Assembly (NCBI GenBank): GCA_015680685.1
Contig: MNCI01001451.1
Span: 6,503 to 70,502 of the forward strand
DNA: 64,000 nucleotides
From: Gnetum montanum
Taxonomy: Eukaryota > Streptophyta > Gnetopsida > Gnetales > Gnetaceae
Direction: 5' to 3'
Shown: in pieces, positions 45,103 to 58,068 of the stretch
Layout of the letters: each line of letters starts with the position of its first letter
Numbering within the stretch: the first letter of the stretch is position 1
Position numbers and translations under genes: made by a program
The notes under the pieces: model-generated
Told to the model about the DNA's origin: nothing
The model's input: only the letters and a program-made list of their open reading frames with translations
Database searches by the model: none

Positions 45103-45960
45103 TGATGAGTGGTGAGGTACCCCTACATTCAACCATACGAATACGAGCGTTTCACACACGATCTGATCGAACTCCACAGATGAGCTAGTTGTCGTATCTA
45201 GATAGTTACTCGTTGGTCGTAGTTCGCTATCTTCTCACCTGGACTAGTATTTTCTTTGTCATGTATGGTTTAGTCCAAAGTAAGGTGTATGATGTGGTCC
45301 TAAGCTAGTGCTATTCCTAGAGGCAATGGAAAATAATTTGTTAAGCTAAGAGGAAAAGGGTGAAGAGAGTGCTATACTAAGAGGAGATAGGGAGAGAGAA
45401 TCTATGCTAGCCTAAGTACGATGAGCATCCGTTTCTTAATCATCCGTATACATCTTAGGCCTTGTGTGCAACTACTGCTAGGATTACCAGGCGCATGACC
45501 CAAGTACGCTACTGGGATACCAAGTAGTCACACGTAGATGCTCATGATTAAGTCATACTCATTTCACATTTAATAATAATTAAATAATTAAACTAAGTGA
45601 ATGTTGCAATGATTAAGTAATCTTGATCTTTATTTTCAGTCATGTGCATGTCCAAGTACGCCACACTCAAATAAAGGATGCCGTACAATTACAATCATCA
45701 CACTACAGGCCTGCACTAGGAGAAAGGGTTGAGAGGAACTAAGAAATGAACTAACTTCTATCTACTAATTGAAAAACTAACTATTTCCAAACTTACTCCT
45801 CTTATGCACCTACATGTGTATTTATAGGCTCACATAGGAGTCACGATATCATGTATTTGATATTGTTATTTGGGCTATGATATCGCATACCTGATATCAT
45901 GGATCCGATATCGGGGATCCGATATCGCAGCCTAATGGATCACGATTCATTAGAATGGAT
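45103..45960 (-). repeat. 5' LTR of element B
   Basis: Plus-strand start TGATGAGTGGTGAGG. The minus-strand TATA box (CCTATAAATACAC) lies at 45,820-45,832. U3 upstream of it (45,840-45,945) carries six GATATC-centred motifs, including CCGATATCGGGGATCCGATATCGC. It aligns with the LTR at 38,708. Confidence 0.8.
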
Positions 45961-47930
45961 GAAAGAGATAGGAGAGCATATTGCAAAAATAAAAGTAAGC
46001 CATGTTCACAAAATGAAAGAGAGAATTCATGGATTATATTAACTGGGTACAAACAAAAGACAACAACTACCCTTGTACAAGCAAGGCTTCCTTAACTCAC
46101 TGATAATTGCAGTTATAGGCATTATGCGTAAAACTACTCAAAAGAAGTTAGAATTCGAATAGGCTTATTCTGGTGCAAGAGCTACTTTAGTAGAAATAAA
46201 TAACTCAATAACCAAATCAAGTTTTGAAAAGAGTTGTGCCAAAGAAATCATTAGGAAGCTTGATAGCTTTGAGCTAGATTCAATGAATTAGGCTATTAAG
46301 AGCCTTATAAATCATGGAAAATTGTTGCAATAGTTGGCTATGGAAGGGCTCTAAATGTAGCTAATGGAGAAGATCTACCAAGAAGTTGAATATTCAGCCA
46401 ACAAACTATAGTTATACAAGGAGAACGTGAGAAAATTATAGCTTAAATTCTATAACTGTTGTAACTACCTAAGGCTACTATATAAAGCCTAGAGCAGAAT
46501 TATAAAAGGAAGATATTGTTGGAACTTTTGGGGCTAGGACTTTGGAAAGATTTAGCTTGTAAAGACTTCTTATTATAGTGGCATTCTAAGTAGGTTCCAT
46601 CTATCTCTTTTAGCTTTTTTCTCTTAGTTCATTATTTTTAGTTGATTAACATTTTCTTATTTCATCTAACATTGGCAATTGCATGGTTACATATGAATGG
46701 ATTATTAGTTTTGAAATAAGGTATTTACTCTATGAAGCAGAGGTTTAGCTTATTTTTGTTATTTTGATTTGATGAGATAGCTCTAGGAAGTATTAGTCCT
46801 TAATCAGTTTAGCATAGAACCGTTGTCATATTTGAATCTTTTTAAGCTTTATGAATAGTTTTTAATTCCTTAGTTCCTTGCTTTATATAGCAAAGCTTTT
46901 GTGATCTTGCTTTAGGAAGTTAGCTAGCAGATAGCTCAAAATTTAAGATTGGCTTTTTCTATAAAATTACTCATTCACTATATGTATATGATGTAATATT
47001 CAAGGCCAGGCTTTTAGGAAATCTTTTCAATTTCCTAATTCATGTTAAGAGATAGCTAAAAGAGGTGGATATTTCATTATATATAACATCTTTGAAACAA
47101 CATTTCCTTAAATTAAAATTTTCTTGTATCATAAATAGATCCCTAATTATAAGTAGTTACATAAGCTCATTTGTCAGTAGAGGCTATTTGGGGGCATTTA
47201 TGCCTTGGTCGTACTAGAGATCAACAACCACCTAAAATGAGTTTAATCAAAAAGCAGTTGTCCTATGGTAGAGTTATTCACAATTTTGTTACCAATAGCC
47301 TTAACTGGTGCTAGATGAAGGTGGGCTAATCTTGTTTATACGATCTTTCCTTTTTAGCATTGGAAGTAGGCAAAAACAAATATAAAAGTTGAAAAGAAGG
47401 CCCATTAATTAATTCAACAAGCAAAACCATTAGCAAATTCTATGCAAGATGCTCAATATGTTTGTTAGCTTTTCAATGCTTTAGCTACTAATAAAATAGC
47501 TATTCCAAATCCTTCTTTCACAATGGATCATATTTTACTTGAGTTGTTAATTACTACAAAATTAAAGGTTATGGTCTCTACATCTTCTTCCCCTACATCC
47601 TTCTCTTCCACTCCTTCTCAATCTTCCATAGTTGTTAAGAAAGTGTTATAGCTTTCTTCTTCTTAAATCACAAAGTAATAAAATGTTGATGATGATCTCA
47701 AACTCTATGAATATGATGCTTTATTAAATTTTGAGTTTGCTAAATAACAGTAATAAATGATTTCCATTAGGTTGTGCTAGTGATAGTTTATGAAGCTCTA
47801 TGGCATCTTATAGATTTGTATCTTTGTTATGTTGTGTTTATAATTTTTTGAGTTATTTATATCTCCTAAGAATTATCCCCTATAAAATATTCTTAATAAA
47901 TATTTTTATTTATTTATTTTAAGGAATGGT
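45961..47930. other. Decayed sequence, no gene recognised
   Basis: Nearly 2 kb with stops in all frames. A few phrases suggest old coding DNA, but no family could be named. Confidence 0.4.
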
Positions 47931-47934
47931 TGTT

Positions 47935-48620
47935 GATGAGTCATTGTTGGTTGGCTACATCAACAAGGCCTCATCGACACAATCCACCACATCGATAAGG
48001 CCTCGTTGATGAGGACCCATCGAGACATCTTATCCTACATTGATGAGGCCTCGTTGATGCAATGTCTATTTGTCACTTATAAATACATGCCTACCAGCCA
48101 CAATTATTGCAATTTAGATTTCAGTAGCAATGAAGCTCTTGCATTTTTTCCATTTAAAAGTTAGAATTTTTTCCCCCAAGTGCCTATAGTAGGAGTCATT
48201 AAGTGTACGAATCTTTATTCAAGCATTGATGTACCTGAGCATGACAGTGTGTGCAATAATAAAGATGAGCTTTCTAATAAACCTTGTAGCACTTTGAATA
48301 GATTATCTATTTTATTCATGCATTTATTGTTTTCAATTATTTATTAAATGCTTTCAATTAGTTATTAAATATTTTCCAATTATTACATTAATGAGACAAT
48401 TAAGCGAGATAGATTACACACATAAGTATGACCGCTTCGAGTGTAACATGTATTTGCTTGGTAATCCCAACAATGTTATTGCTTGGTATGCTTAGTAGCG
48501 TAGTGCTTGGTCGCCTAGCATTGGATACGTGGGTTCAAGATGTGTACGAACAGTGGGAATGGATACTTGTGTTAGGATTAGTAAAATTATTAGTTGATTA
48601 GTTAATTTAGATTAGTTAAT
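47935..48620 (+). repeat. LTR fragment of the A/C family
   Basis: Contains GATGAGGCCTCGTTGATG-type palindromes (47,930-48,060), then the TATA box CTTATAAATACATGCC (48,078), then blocks shared with the element C LTR (AGTAGGAGTCATTAAGTG, AAGTATGACCGCTTCGAG, TTGCTTGGTAATCCCAACA). The homology stops near 48,620 before the LTR end, so it is truncated. Confidence 0.7.
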
Positions 48621-49671
48621 CAAATCCATTTTTATCCACAATTTGACATAACCAAGAATGTTGGATATACAGAAAATCATAACCATCAAGACATGTTTAA
48701 AATTTTCAATAAATGACTTCACTAGCTTAAAGAAATATATAAGGTTTATATTATACTCATGATTGCCAAAAATCAAAAATGAAAAATAAAAGAAGAACCC
48801 TCACTTAGCATAATTTGGACTTTCTTATAACCATGATGTTTCTAAACATATTACTTCAAGCATGAATATAATGTTAGGGTGAAGTGAGTTTAATAAATTA
48901 ATGAAACCTTCCTTAAGTTGAATTTAATTTGAACAATTAGATAAAGAATTTATGACCAAAGAATAGTTATTATATAGAGTAAAGTTGAAATGTTGTTAAA
49001 AAGTTCTCTTTTATTGAGTGTGAATGGAAGTGTTAAATATTTAACTATTAATATCAATATCAACATATGTTACATATATTTAGATATATAACTATAACAA
49101 TTTACTTGAAGAGACTAATTAGGTTATTATGTGATTAGTTAAGAAGTGATATGACTATTGAATAAGATGTATCTCTTGAATTTGTTATACTAAAGACAAG
49201 TTACTGTAATAGTTTTATATGCATATACACAACACACACTTTCATAGTGCGGTATATAGACCATAAATAGAAGATGTATTATTAATGGTTATTCACTATG
49301 GTCTTTATCTTGTTTCCTGTTTCATATATACTAAGATCTCTATCTCTATATCCATGTTTTTTATATCACCTTTGTTTTCTTGATAGTTTAATGTTGTAAT
49401 TGTCGATGTTCAAGTATACAATTGGGTATTGTCATGAAGTCTATGAATTATATTCTTGTTTATTATAGTTTATAATATAACAACATATTCATATCATGAT
49501 TTGTGAGCAAATACGTGTTTCACTCTTTTAGGTATATCATAACTATGATTATTATTAGTTGTTACCTTCATAATTTGCACATTGATGCAACATATCAACA
49601 TTCCATTGGTTAGACTTGGTTATCATCATCTTGAGAATAGGATAACAAACTTATGTGAATCACTGTTATTG
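48621..49671. other. AT-rich stretch, no gene seen
   Basis: About 1 kb, roughly three quarters A+T, between two oppositely oriented LTR fragments. No coding or structural motif was recognised. Confidence 0.4.
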
Positions 49672-50520
49672 ATGAGTGGTGACTGTCCCCTACAGTTAAC
49701 CATAGAAATTACAAGCATTCATGCATAACTTAATCATATTCCATTGACTTAATTAGTAAAGTATCTAGATCGTTAAGTGTGATTGCAAGTTATTATCTTC
49801 TTAGTTATACTTATGTGATCTTTAGTATGTATGATTAAGTATAACTAAGGTACATGATGGATGATATTAGTATGTCATGATTAAAGTATAGAACTTTACT
49901 AATTTACTAGTTAATCTAATGGATAAGAAGGTAAGGTCTAATTCCCTAAGGTGATGAGTGTTTAGGCCTACTTTTCATACGCATCCTAAATACACACATT
50001 CACTATTGGGATTACTAAACATAATGTTACTAAGCATACTAAGTATTAATGTCACTGGGTTACTAAGTGAACATATGATACACTAAAAATGGTTACACTT
50101 ATTTCACCATGTCTACTTATATAATTGAAAATGAATCATTAACCAAGTACAAGAAAAAGTAAACATTAAGCTAATTTTATGGAAAACATATTACAAGGAA
50201 AGTAAATTCTTAATTTAAGTTAAAGTGATACAATGAAAATGAATTAATATTGATCTTATTGATATCATGAAATTGTATCTAAGTATAACTTGAATAAGAA
50301 TTTGTTAGTAAACTTATAATTCATATTATGGGAACTTGTTGACTATTTCTAACTTTTATGGAATCAAATTACAAGAGCTTTTCTACATTAATGATAAAAC
50401 AATATCATAAATATGATAGATGATGCATTTATATAGGCATCTATGGCTACTACATCAACATTGATGCATTAACATAGCCTAGCATGTGTTGTGTTGATGT
50501 TGATGAATCAACATCATTTA
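49672..50520 (-). repeat. LTR, minus orientation, probably solo
   Basis: Starts TGATGAGTGGTGACTGTCCCC, the same edge as the element B LTRs. The minus-strand TATA box (CCTATATAAATGC) lies at about 50,430-50,442. Just upstream of it are CATCAACATTGATG and GATGTTGATGAATCAACATC, the latter a 9-bp inverted repeat around GA. The bases outside its end (AATAACAG on the minus strand) do not form the expected primer site, so it is likely a solo LTR or badly decayed. Confidence 0.6.
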
Positions 50521-51535
50521 CAAAATTATTATTCATTATATACCTTCATGATTGATTAAAAGCTCATCCTCAATTTTTTTTAAAAAAATTAAAATAGAGT
50601 TTTTTTATGAAATGTGAGAGTATGATTGATTAACATACTTGAATAAATTCGAGTGTTGCATTACAATATTTATTTGAGTGATTTGAAAAATTTATAAAAT
50701 AATAAAATTTGAACACATATTTCTTATTAAAATTATAGGATTTACAAAAATCACCTAGGCATCTACCTTAAGTGGTTCTTGATGGTGATGGCTTCTCATG
50801 CCTTAGTGATTCTTATAGTTGATTTGCTATTACTATTGGGGTGCATGTTTTTTGAATTCCTCTATCAGAGCCCTTATTGTCTCCTCCTTGGTCCTAGAAT
50901 CATGGATATTCTAGGTACGTTTACATAGAGTTGATGTGATAGATACTTTTAAAGGATAGGATAGAGTTGGAGAAATATCATGGGAATTGATAAACTAGAC
51001 TACAAAATGTATGCATTTAATATCAAACACCTTTATTATCTTCTTGAGTTTCTAGTAGTTCATCATTGTCTTAGCCTAGTTCTTAACTATATCCCTTTGA
51101 TACATAAATTTAGCCTTAAGAATCTCAAGCTACACATTTACAATCTATAGCTTCTAAAGTTCTTTGTAGTGAAACTTGTGCTTATTCTTATATAATAAGT
51201 ATGAGGTGGTTAATTTTTTCTTCAATTCACTATGATATTTACTATCAATTAGCATTACTAGATTAGCATATTGTAAATTGGCTAGCTCCATATATTACAT
51301 TGTTTCCTCTATTTGTAGCTCCTTCATCCTGATTTTTGCTTGGTTGTAACCATTAATACCATGAAAGATGAACTGTAAGGTAGTATCCAGAAGCCAAGTT
51401 ATGAAATTGATTTCTAATTTCTATCTAATGGCTCTAAATTTATCCATTAATGTATTTATGTTCTCAGTTAGTAATTTGTGTGTGTTTGTATGAGCTCATG
51501 CTAACTACTCTTGTAGATGCTTGAGATGATCTTCT
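50521..51535. other. No gene recognised
   Basis: AT-rich 1 kb; stops in all frames; no transposon motif readable. Confidence 0.4.
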
Positions 51536-52710
51536 TGTTGATCTTTTGGTATGTCAAAAACCATGGAAAATGAAGAATATGAAAAATGTGTTTATGAAAT
51601 CTTGTAGGACATGATGAGATTAGGACTAGAGTTGAGATGGTGTCAAGACAAGATCATGATGAGATTAGGACAAGAGTTGAGATGGTGTCAAGACAAGATC
51701 ATGATGAGATCGAGATATGAGCTTGAGTGATTAAGACAAAAAGCAAGACTTGAGCATATTGAGACTAAGATGAAAGGGAAGTTGTCTATTTAGCATGACA
51801 AAGTCTCAATTAAAAACACAAGGGTAAAAGATGTTTAGAAGCTAAAAGAAGGTGTTCTAGTATTTTCCAAGATGTCCCAAAAGATCACCAAAGATCCTAG
51901 AGGCAAAAGCTTAGTTTCATGCGAGAAGTCCTACAAAAATAGCAAAAGTACAAATTGAAAGTGAGACATCCCAAGTGAAACATCCTAATTTCAAGTAGGG
52001 TGTTCCTCTTGCCTGCAACAAAAAATCACTGAGACATTCCAAGCTTGAATGAGATGTCCCAACTAGATTTTTTCTAGCCATTGCACAAACTTCAATGATC
52101 ATGTGACGAGGAAAAAGACTATAAAAGAAATAGGGTCTTCATGAAAAGGACAAGTACTATTCACTAGAATATTCCATCATCACCTACATCAAGTGAAATT
52201 ATTTTTTACTTCATTTCTCTTTGCGAATTGTATTGTAATTGTTGAGTGCTTAATAGCAAGGAATAAGTAATTGTAGTTACATTTTCTTCTTGATTTTTTT
52301 TCTCCCTTTGTAAGCCCTACGAGGTTGATGTGCTTCTTGTGAGAAGGCACCCCTTGAGCTTGTTGTGACCTTGTGAGGTTGAGTGTGTTTCTTAGGCGAA
52401 AACACTCTATGTAGAGTTGAAGTCATTGTAAAGGTTGTGGCATCCTTGAAATCACATTTTGAGCTTGTTAGGACCTTACAGGATTAAGTGTATTTCTTAA
52501 GAGAAAACACTTCTTGCAGAGCTTAAAACTTTATAAATATTGTGTTTTCCTTCAAATCACATTTTTGAAGAAAAAATTTTTATAGGTGTCCAAGGATTCT
52601 ACCCTTTGAGTGTGGAAGTACCCAAGTTGGTGAACCATGTACATTTGTGTATAGTTTTGTGTTCAAATTGGTGGAACTTATTCAATCTCCCTTCTAAGTT
52701 CTTAGTATCA
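51536..52710 (+). repeat. 5' LTR of a second Copia element
   Basis: Starts TGTTGATCTTTTGGTATGTC and ends CTTAGTATCA, followed by a primer site. It is homologous to the LTR at 27,630-28,728. Because one copy is preceded by a polypurine tract and the other followed by a primer site, they are ends of two different insertions. A 45-bp tandem duplication lies inside it. Confidence 0.8.
51611..51710. repeat. 45-bp tandem duplication in the Copia LTR
   Basis: Two copies (51,611-51,655 and 51,656-51,700) differing by one base (GGACTAGAG versus GGACAAGAG), plus the first 10 bp of a third. It lies in U3 and is absent from the partner LTR at 27,630. Confidence 0.9.
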
Positions 52711-52712
52711 AG

Positions 52713-52726
52713 TAGTATTAGAGCCA
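52713..52726 (+). other. Primer-binding site of the second Copia element
   Basis: TAGTATTAGAGCCA, two bases after the LTR, matches the initiator-Met tRNA site of Copia elements (TGGTATCAGAGC) with two transitions. The element body is cut off about 25 bp later by the LTR of element C. Confidence 0.7.
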
Positions 52727-52751
52727 AGTACTTTTTATTTTGAGTGATAAG

Positions 52752-53655
52752 TGTCAAAGTTTCACATCGATGAACCTCCATTGATGTGGCCTCATTCACG
52801 AGCTCCCATTTACATGGTGTTGCCTTGTCAATGAGGCCTCGTTGATGTAGCCCTATTGCCAAAACTATAAATATGTGCTCATAGTTGTGTTTATGAGGAA
52901 TCAATTCATAGTAATAGCAGAGCTCTTGTAATTTTTCTATTTGAAAGTTAGAATATTTCTCTGAGTGCCCATAGTAGGAGTTAGAAAGTATATGGATCTT
53001 TATTCAAGCATTGTTGTACCTAAAGCACATCAATGTGTACAATAATCAAGATGAGCCTTTTGATCAAACCTTGCAACACTTAGAATAGATTAATGATTTA
53101 TTTATGCATTCCTTATTTTTATTAAATATGCAATTAATTAAGCTGAATTAGACTTTAATGGATTAGTTAATTAATTAAGCTAAATAGATTAAGTACATAA
53201 GTATGATTGCTTTGAGCGTAAACACGTATTTGCTTGGTAATCCTAGTAGTGTTATTACATGGTGTGCCCAGTAGCATAGCACTTAGTAACCTAGTAGTGG
53301 ATATGTGGCTTCAAGATGTGTATGGAAAGTGGGACCATATGCTTATGTTAGGACTAGTTAGAGACTAGTAAAGCAGTTAAATTAAATTACTCATTAAAAT
53401 ACTTCATCTCTCTATTTAAGTGCCAAAGAACATAAAACATAAAACAATAAAAATCATATGCCTCGATTACACTTAACCATACCTTTGTACATCATAAGTG
53501 TAATTGGGATAACGACGAATGACCATTAGGGCAAGGTTCCTTTCTAGAAGACTAGTGCACTAAAAACTATAGAGTTCACAGAATTCAACTAGATTGTGTG
53601 TGAATGCTTCATGATTCATATGGTTGAGCATAAGGGTACCTTCAATTGCTCATCA
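52752..53655 (+). repeat. 5' LTR of element C
   Basis: The right edge ...TTGCTCATCA is followed by a primer site. It contains a CATTGATG...GAGGCCTCGTTGATG palindromic region, the TATA box CTATAAATATGTG (52,863), and long identity with the 3' copy at 63,260-64,000. The left edge TGTCAAAGTT is a best guess from LTR length. Confidence 0.75.
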
Positions 53656-53656
53656 T

Positions 53657-53676
53657 TGGTGCTGTTGTTGGGGACT
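53657..53676 (+). other. Primer-binding site of element C
   Basis: TGGTGCTGTTGTTGGGGACT equals the Athila tRNA-Asp site TGGCGCCGTTGCCGGGGA with C-to-T changes only, a clear mark of cytosine deamination. Confidence 0.8.
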
Positions 53677-54248
53677 CTTTTTATTGAAATGTGCACTATC
53701 TAGGAGTAGTGAACATTATTAATATCATTGGATGAACCCTAAGGTTAATATCATTCTCAAATTATATAATTACAAAAGCACATTGATATTTTATTTGTTT
53801 GTAAAATGTCTTCTTCTCACAGGCATGAAGATGTCAAACCACCGATCTCGCAACAATGCAAGGTGGTATATACTCATATAGATGAGATGCGCCTAATTTC
53901 ACCTTCATCCTACACTAGGATGAACAATTATAATGGCATGATATGGAAGGCAACATTGTAATGCCTCCCAATCAATTTGTGCCTATGATGCTACTTCAAA
54001 CTCTTATGAAGTTAGGCATCCAAGATCTTTAAGAGTAATAGGTTATGAATGGTTATGAAACTTGGGACTACCATCCCACTGACACACAACATAGGAGAGA
54101 TCAACACTAGGAGAAGCATCATGAGTTTGCAAAGGAAAAATAATTCACTAATCCATTATTCCTGATAAATTGAGATGATAATAAGGGTCCTTTCTTTGAA
54201 GGCTTTCAACATGAAAATTTTCCACTCCTCTTTACTAGTGATGGGAGT

Positions 54249-55345
54249 GTGAACTTGAATCTACACCCTACTATCAACAAACCAGGTTTAGAAAAAGATG
54301 GTAGTCAGGGTAAGGGCCTAGACAAGCATAAGGATAATAAGAAACCTAATGAACATGGGTGTGAAAACCAAAGGGGAGCTAGCAGACATCATGGTAGTGG
54401 CAGTCCTCCTTCCTCTTCATCCTATTCATATACATCTTCTTCTTCCTCTTCTTCTAGCTTTGAAAAATGCCATCGAAGAAATAATTGTTATGGAGTTGTG
54501 CAACAGAACAATAATATTGACCACCAAGTTCACAATAATTGAAGGGGTAACAGAGGACATCATCAACAATAATGAAAAAATGATGATGATGAGCCTTTGT
54601 TGGCAACTCAAAGCATGTTTAACATTGTAGAGCCAGTTAAGATCCTAATTAGGCATGTGAAAGATAGTTAGATCAAGTGCTTAGACATGAAAAATATCCC
54701 AAGATTTGAAGGGGCATATAACTCTAATCTAGAGACACATCTACAAGCTTTCTATGATGCTTGTGCCTTGTGAAACATTGAAATGATTGGCAAAAACTCA
54801 AACTCTTCCCTAGGACACTCATTAAAGAGGCTAAATGCTGGTACTAGTCCTTGGAGCTATAATCTATTCGCCAATGCAGTACAATGCTTAAGCTATTTAA
54901 TAATAAATACTAGACATACTCTAGAGTGTCTAATTTGAGAAGGCAAATCCAAGGTTGGAAATAGAGAACACATGAACCCTTGGATGCTACCATGGGTAGA
55001 TATTATTCTCTTATACATCGATGCCCTAGCCATGATTGTTCTCAGAGGGAATAACTTTGTTACATCATCGATGGGCTCAGAGTAGAAACCAGAAGAACTC
55101 TTGGGGTTTATGCCTAAGGGAGACTATTTGAACTAAGAGCTCATCAAATACAAAGGCTAATAGAGTTGGTAGTAAAAGAAGAAGGTGATTTATAAGAAAG
55201 GAAAAGTGCAAAAGAATATAATAGGGATATTTCCATCAAGAAAAGGGAGGTCCAATTCTGTGATGAGGAGGAGTCACCAGTCGACGAAGTGGTAAACATG
55301 AAAACCTTGCCTATTCAAAAAAAATTTTACGATATTTTTGTGAAG
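54249..55345 (+). pseudogene. gag of element C, first part
   Basis: Ser-rich N-terminal region (54,249-54,542) followed by the gag core with stops: the LIRHVKDS-like stretch near 54,640, FEGAYNSNLETHLQAFYDAC near 54,700, FNNKY and RVSNLRRQIQGWK near 54,890-54,960, and ETRRTLGVYA near 55,090. Sense-strand reading ends at the N at 55,346, where the next 344 bp are inverted. Confidence 0.75.
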
Positions 55346-55690
55346 NGAGGATTTAGCACATGCACCCCAAACTCTTGTAAGTGTAACACCACAAGGCAAC
55401 ATCCCTTTAAATGTTCATATTAATAGATGTCACATTCAGCATCATCATTAGATTCTATCTTCACAGCTTCCTCTACTGCAGTAGCTTTGCCATTACCTCT
55501 CTGGTAGGTACGTATAGCTTCTTTCTAGCTCTTGTGATCATGATCACTATTTTGCTCTTTAGATTCTTTAGAAATATTCATAGCAGTTTGGAATTTTTCA
55601 TCCAAATAGCCCTACAATTTATCAACCTTCACAAAAATATCGTAAAATTTTTTTTGAATAGGCAAGGTTTTCATGTTTACCACTTCGTCG
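55282..55690. other. Misoriented gag contig with perfect 64-bp inverted repeat arms
   Basis: 55,282-55,345 and 55,627-55,690 are perfect reverse complements (64 bp, including an A8/T8 run). Single Ns follow both arms (55,346 and 55,691). Read on the minus strand, 55,347-55,690 carries the missing gag piece with the zinc knuckle (CDIY-x-YEHLKGCC) and LHLQEFGVHVLNP, in the order expected downstream of the first arm. The simplest reading is a contig placed backwards that overlaps its neighbour by 64 bp: an assembly error, not biology. Confidence 0.85.
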
Positions 55691-56089
55691 NTACCATCAA
55701 ACTCATTCACCATTTACTTGAGGGGAGCACCCATAATCATACCATCCTATGTATTCATCTGCACATATTCCTCTGCCCTCAATCCAATTAGCTCCTACTC
55801 CATCCATGCAAGGAAAAATTCCCCCACAGCCATAGCAATGAAATGCTACAAGGGCTATAAATTTATAATTAGCATTCCAGTCAAGTGGTTTGGATAATCA
55901 ATCCAAGAAACAACCATTATTCCAATCCAACAGTCCTTCCAAACCATCACAACCTAATGTGGCTAGTTGCCCTGTATCTCCAACACCCTCATCCTTTGCA
56001 TCAAACACATTCGAGTGTACTTCAAAGTAAACATCATCTCAGATCTGCATTGTGATGGTAACTCATGCTATTTTCAATTAGATCAAGGT

Positions 56090-56635
56090 TGAAAACCTTT
56101 ACATGAAACGATCTAACCCAAGAAGTCCTCTTATTTAGTTGCAGATCGTTGAACATGAGTGATGTAAGGCTCTTCTTGATTTTAGTTCGAGTGTTAATCT
56201 CATCTCTTATGACATGTACAAGGCCTAGAACCTACCACCTCTCAAGAAGAGCAATATTTGTTTGGAATTGGTAGACCAGTCAATCACTATCCCTTTGGGA
56301 TTAGTGAAGGACATTGTGACCACAGTCTGTGGGTGATCCTATCCTACTGATTTTCTAGTGATCAAGGTAGAAAATTGCAAAGGTGACTTCCTTATCGTTA
56401 TGGGATGTGCGTGGTTGAGCAGTATTGATGCACAAATGGGCATCAGGGACCTCTCCTTGGAAATCTCCAAGGAAAATGAATTTGGATGGCTTAAGAAAAG
56501 CAAGTTCCATCCATTGTGTACAATGATAATGGGTGCAGTTGCGTGTAGAAAATATAATCCATTAAAAGTACATTCCTCAAAGTATGCAATGAATGTGCAC
56601 ATGAAACCGATATCCAAAGGTGCCTATATGTAGTA
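56090..56635 (+). pseudogene. Aspartic protease of element C
   Basis: ALLDFSSSVNLISYDMYKA around the active site (the Gly of D-x-G is lost), KKSNICLELVDQSITIPLG, then DFLVIKVENCKGDFLIVMGC with AWLSSIDAQMG, parallel to element A at 5,280-5,525. Stops precede the open part (56,358-56,633). Confidence 0.8.
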
Positions 56636-56759
56636 GCCACAAAATAGGAGGGCACCTAGTGGTTGATAGTTGACTTTGATAGTAGCAAACTATGCATAAA
56701 ACCTACTGAGTGCTTGACATGTGCCTATGTCAAAGGCATGGATGAACTTGAGTAAGTTC

Positions 56760-57990
56760 ATCACCAACTCTCTAATGATGAGGACAATGATACCTATTGG
56801 AGAGAGTTGGAAATCCTTGATAATTTCAAGCAAGAGCCCCTAGACTTAAAAACTCTACCAACTGGCATGAAGTATGCATTTTTAAATAATGGCAAGCTAG
56901 TTATCATTAATGTGAATCTTGCTCTTAAACAAAAGGGTAAGCTATTGAAGGTGGTCAAAAAATGGCCAATAGCCTTTTCTTGGTCATATCCTAAGTTGAT
57001 TGGAATTGAACCAAGGATATGATAGCATTATAACTACACCAACCTAGCCATGAAGCTAAGAAGGCAACTGTAGAGGTAGCTAAACCCCAAGTTGAAGTAG
57101 ATCATCAAATAGGAAATAGAACAACTCCTCAAGGCAGGGTTCATCTATTCCATCATGAATAGTGAGTGGATTAGTCCACTTGTAATTATGCCAAACAAGG
57201 TGCTGAGTGGTGAGTCTGCATAGACTTTAGGTTATTGAATACGGAAACCTTTAAAGATCATTTTCCATTGTCGTTTATGGACTAAGTATTGGACACTATA
57301 TCTGGGCATTATTATTGTAGCTTCTTAGATGGTTATAGTGGCTATAACCAAATCTAGATTGCTCTCAAGGATCAAGCCTAAAAAATAATTCATGAGTCCA
57401 TGGGGGAATTTTGTGGAAGATGATGTATAGACATTTCACATTATTAGGAGATTGATCTCATCATTTTATTTATTCTAAATAAGATGAGATCCTAGTTATC
57501 CATGCTTATCCATAGCCATGATTATCTCATCCATAAATAAGATGATAAGGATCATTCCCATGATTTTAGAGACTCATGCTTATCTCTTCAAATCCATTCT
57601 TGGAAGGATCCAATTCTATATAATTGTAGCAGCACATATTCATAAACATATAGATTCTAGATTAACAAATTGTAAGTGTGTTTTTTTTGTTCTAACAAAG
57701 TTCTTTAATTTTTTTAGCATAGATATTAGATCCAAGGCCCTTTAGATTCATATTTCTGAACTTTTGCATATTGTAAGATGCCATTTGGTCTATAAAATGC
57801 TCTTGCAACATTTCAATGCTTGGTCCTTAGTATTTTTCAATAGAAAATTGGTAGTGGGGTAGAAGTCTTCATGGATGATTTTTCTACCTATGTAGCTACA
57901 TTTGAACAAGCCTTGGACTGCCTTGAGTAAGTACTGAAAAGATGTGTTGAAAAAAACCTTAGGTTCAATTGGTAGAAAAGCCATTTAATG
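56760..57990 (+). pseudogene. Reverse transcriptase of element C, split by an insertion
   Basis: Pre-RT linker (ILDNFKQEPLDLKTLPTGMK, AFSWSYPKLIGIEPR), fingers (SEWISPLVIMPNK, DHFPLSFMDQVLD) and FLDGYSGYNQI up to about 57,404 (ESMG). The frame is picked up after an insertion at about 57,758 with FAYCKMPFGLYNALATFQCL and VEVFMDDFSTYVATFEQALD, which has both catalytic Asp residues of the F-M-D-D box. Several stops occur. Confidence 0.82.
57405..57757. mobile_element. About 350-bp insertion inside element C reverse transcriptase
   Basis: Sequence unrelated to pol sits between the ESMG and FAYCKM blocks, which adjoin in every related element. Its flanks are AATTTTG (57,409) and AACTTTTG (57,759), a possible decayed target duplication. 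It is AT-rich with the recurring word ATAAGATGA and its partial complements, and no coding capacity. A small non-autonomous transposon (MITE or SINE) is likely, class unknown. Confidence 0.55.
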
Positions 57991-58068
57991 GTCTAGAAAG
58001 ATGAATAGAATTACTCAAGTAGGGATTGAGGTAGAGCCAAAAAAGATAAGGATCATCCAAGGAACCAC

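Noticed and set aside
54249-54630. Serine-rich 97-codon ORF as a separate secreted protein
   Set aside because: It is the N-terminal part of a decayed gag, with equivalents at 3.1-3.4 kb in element A.
55411-55897. Plus-strand ORFs across 55.4-55.9 kb
   Set aside because: They cross the misoriented contig and the N at 55,691; they are antisense readings of gag produced by the assembly error.
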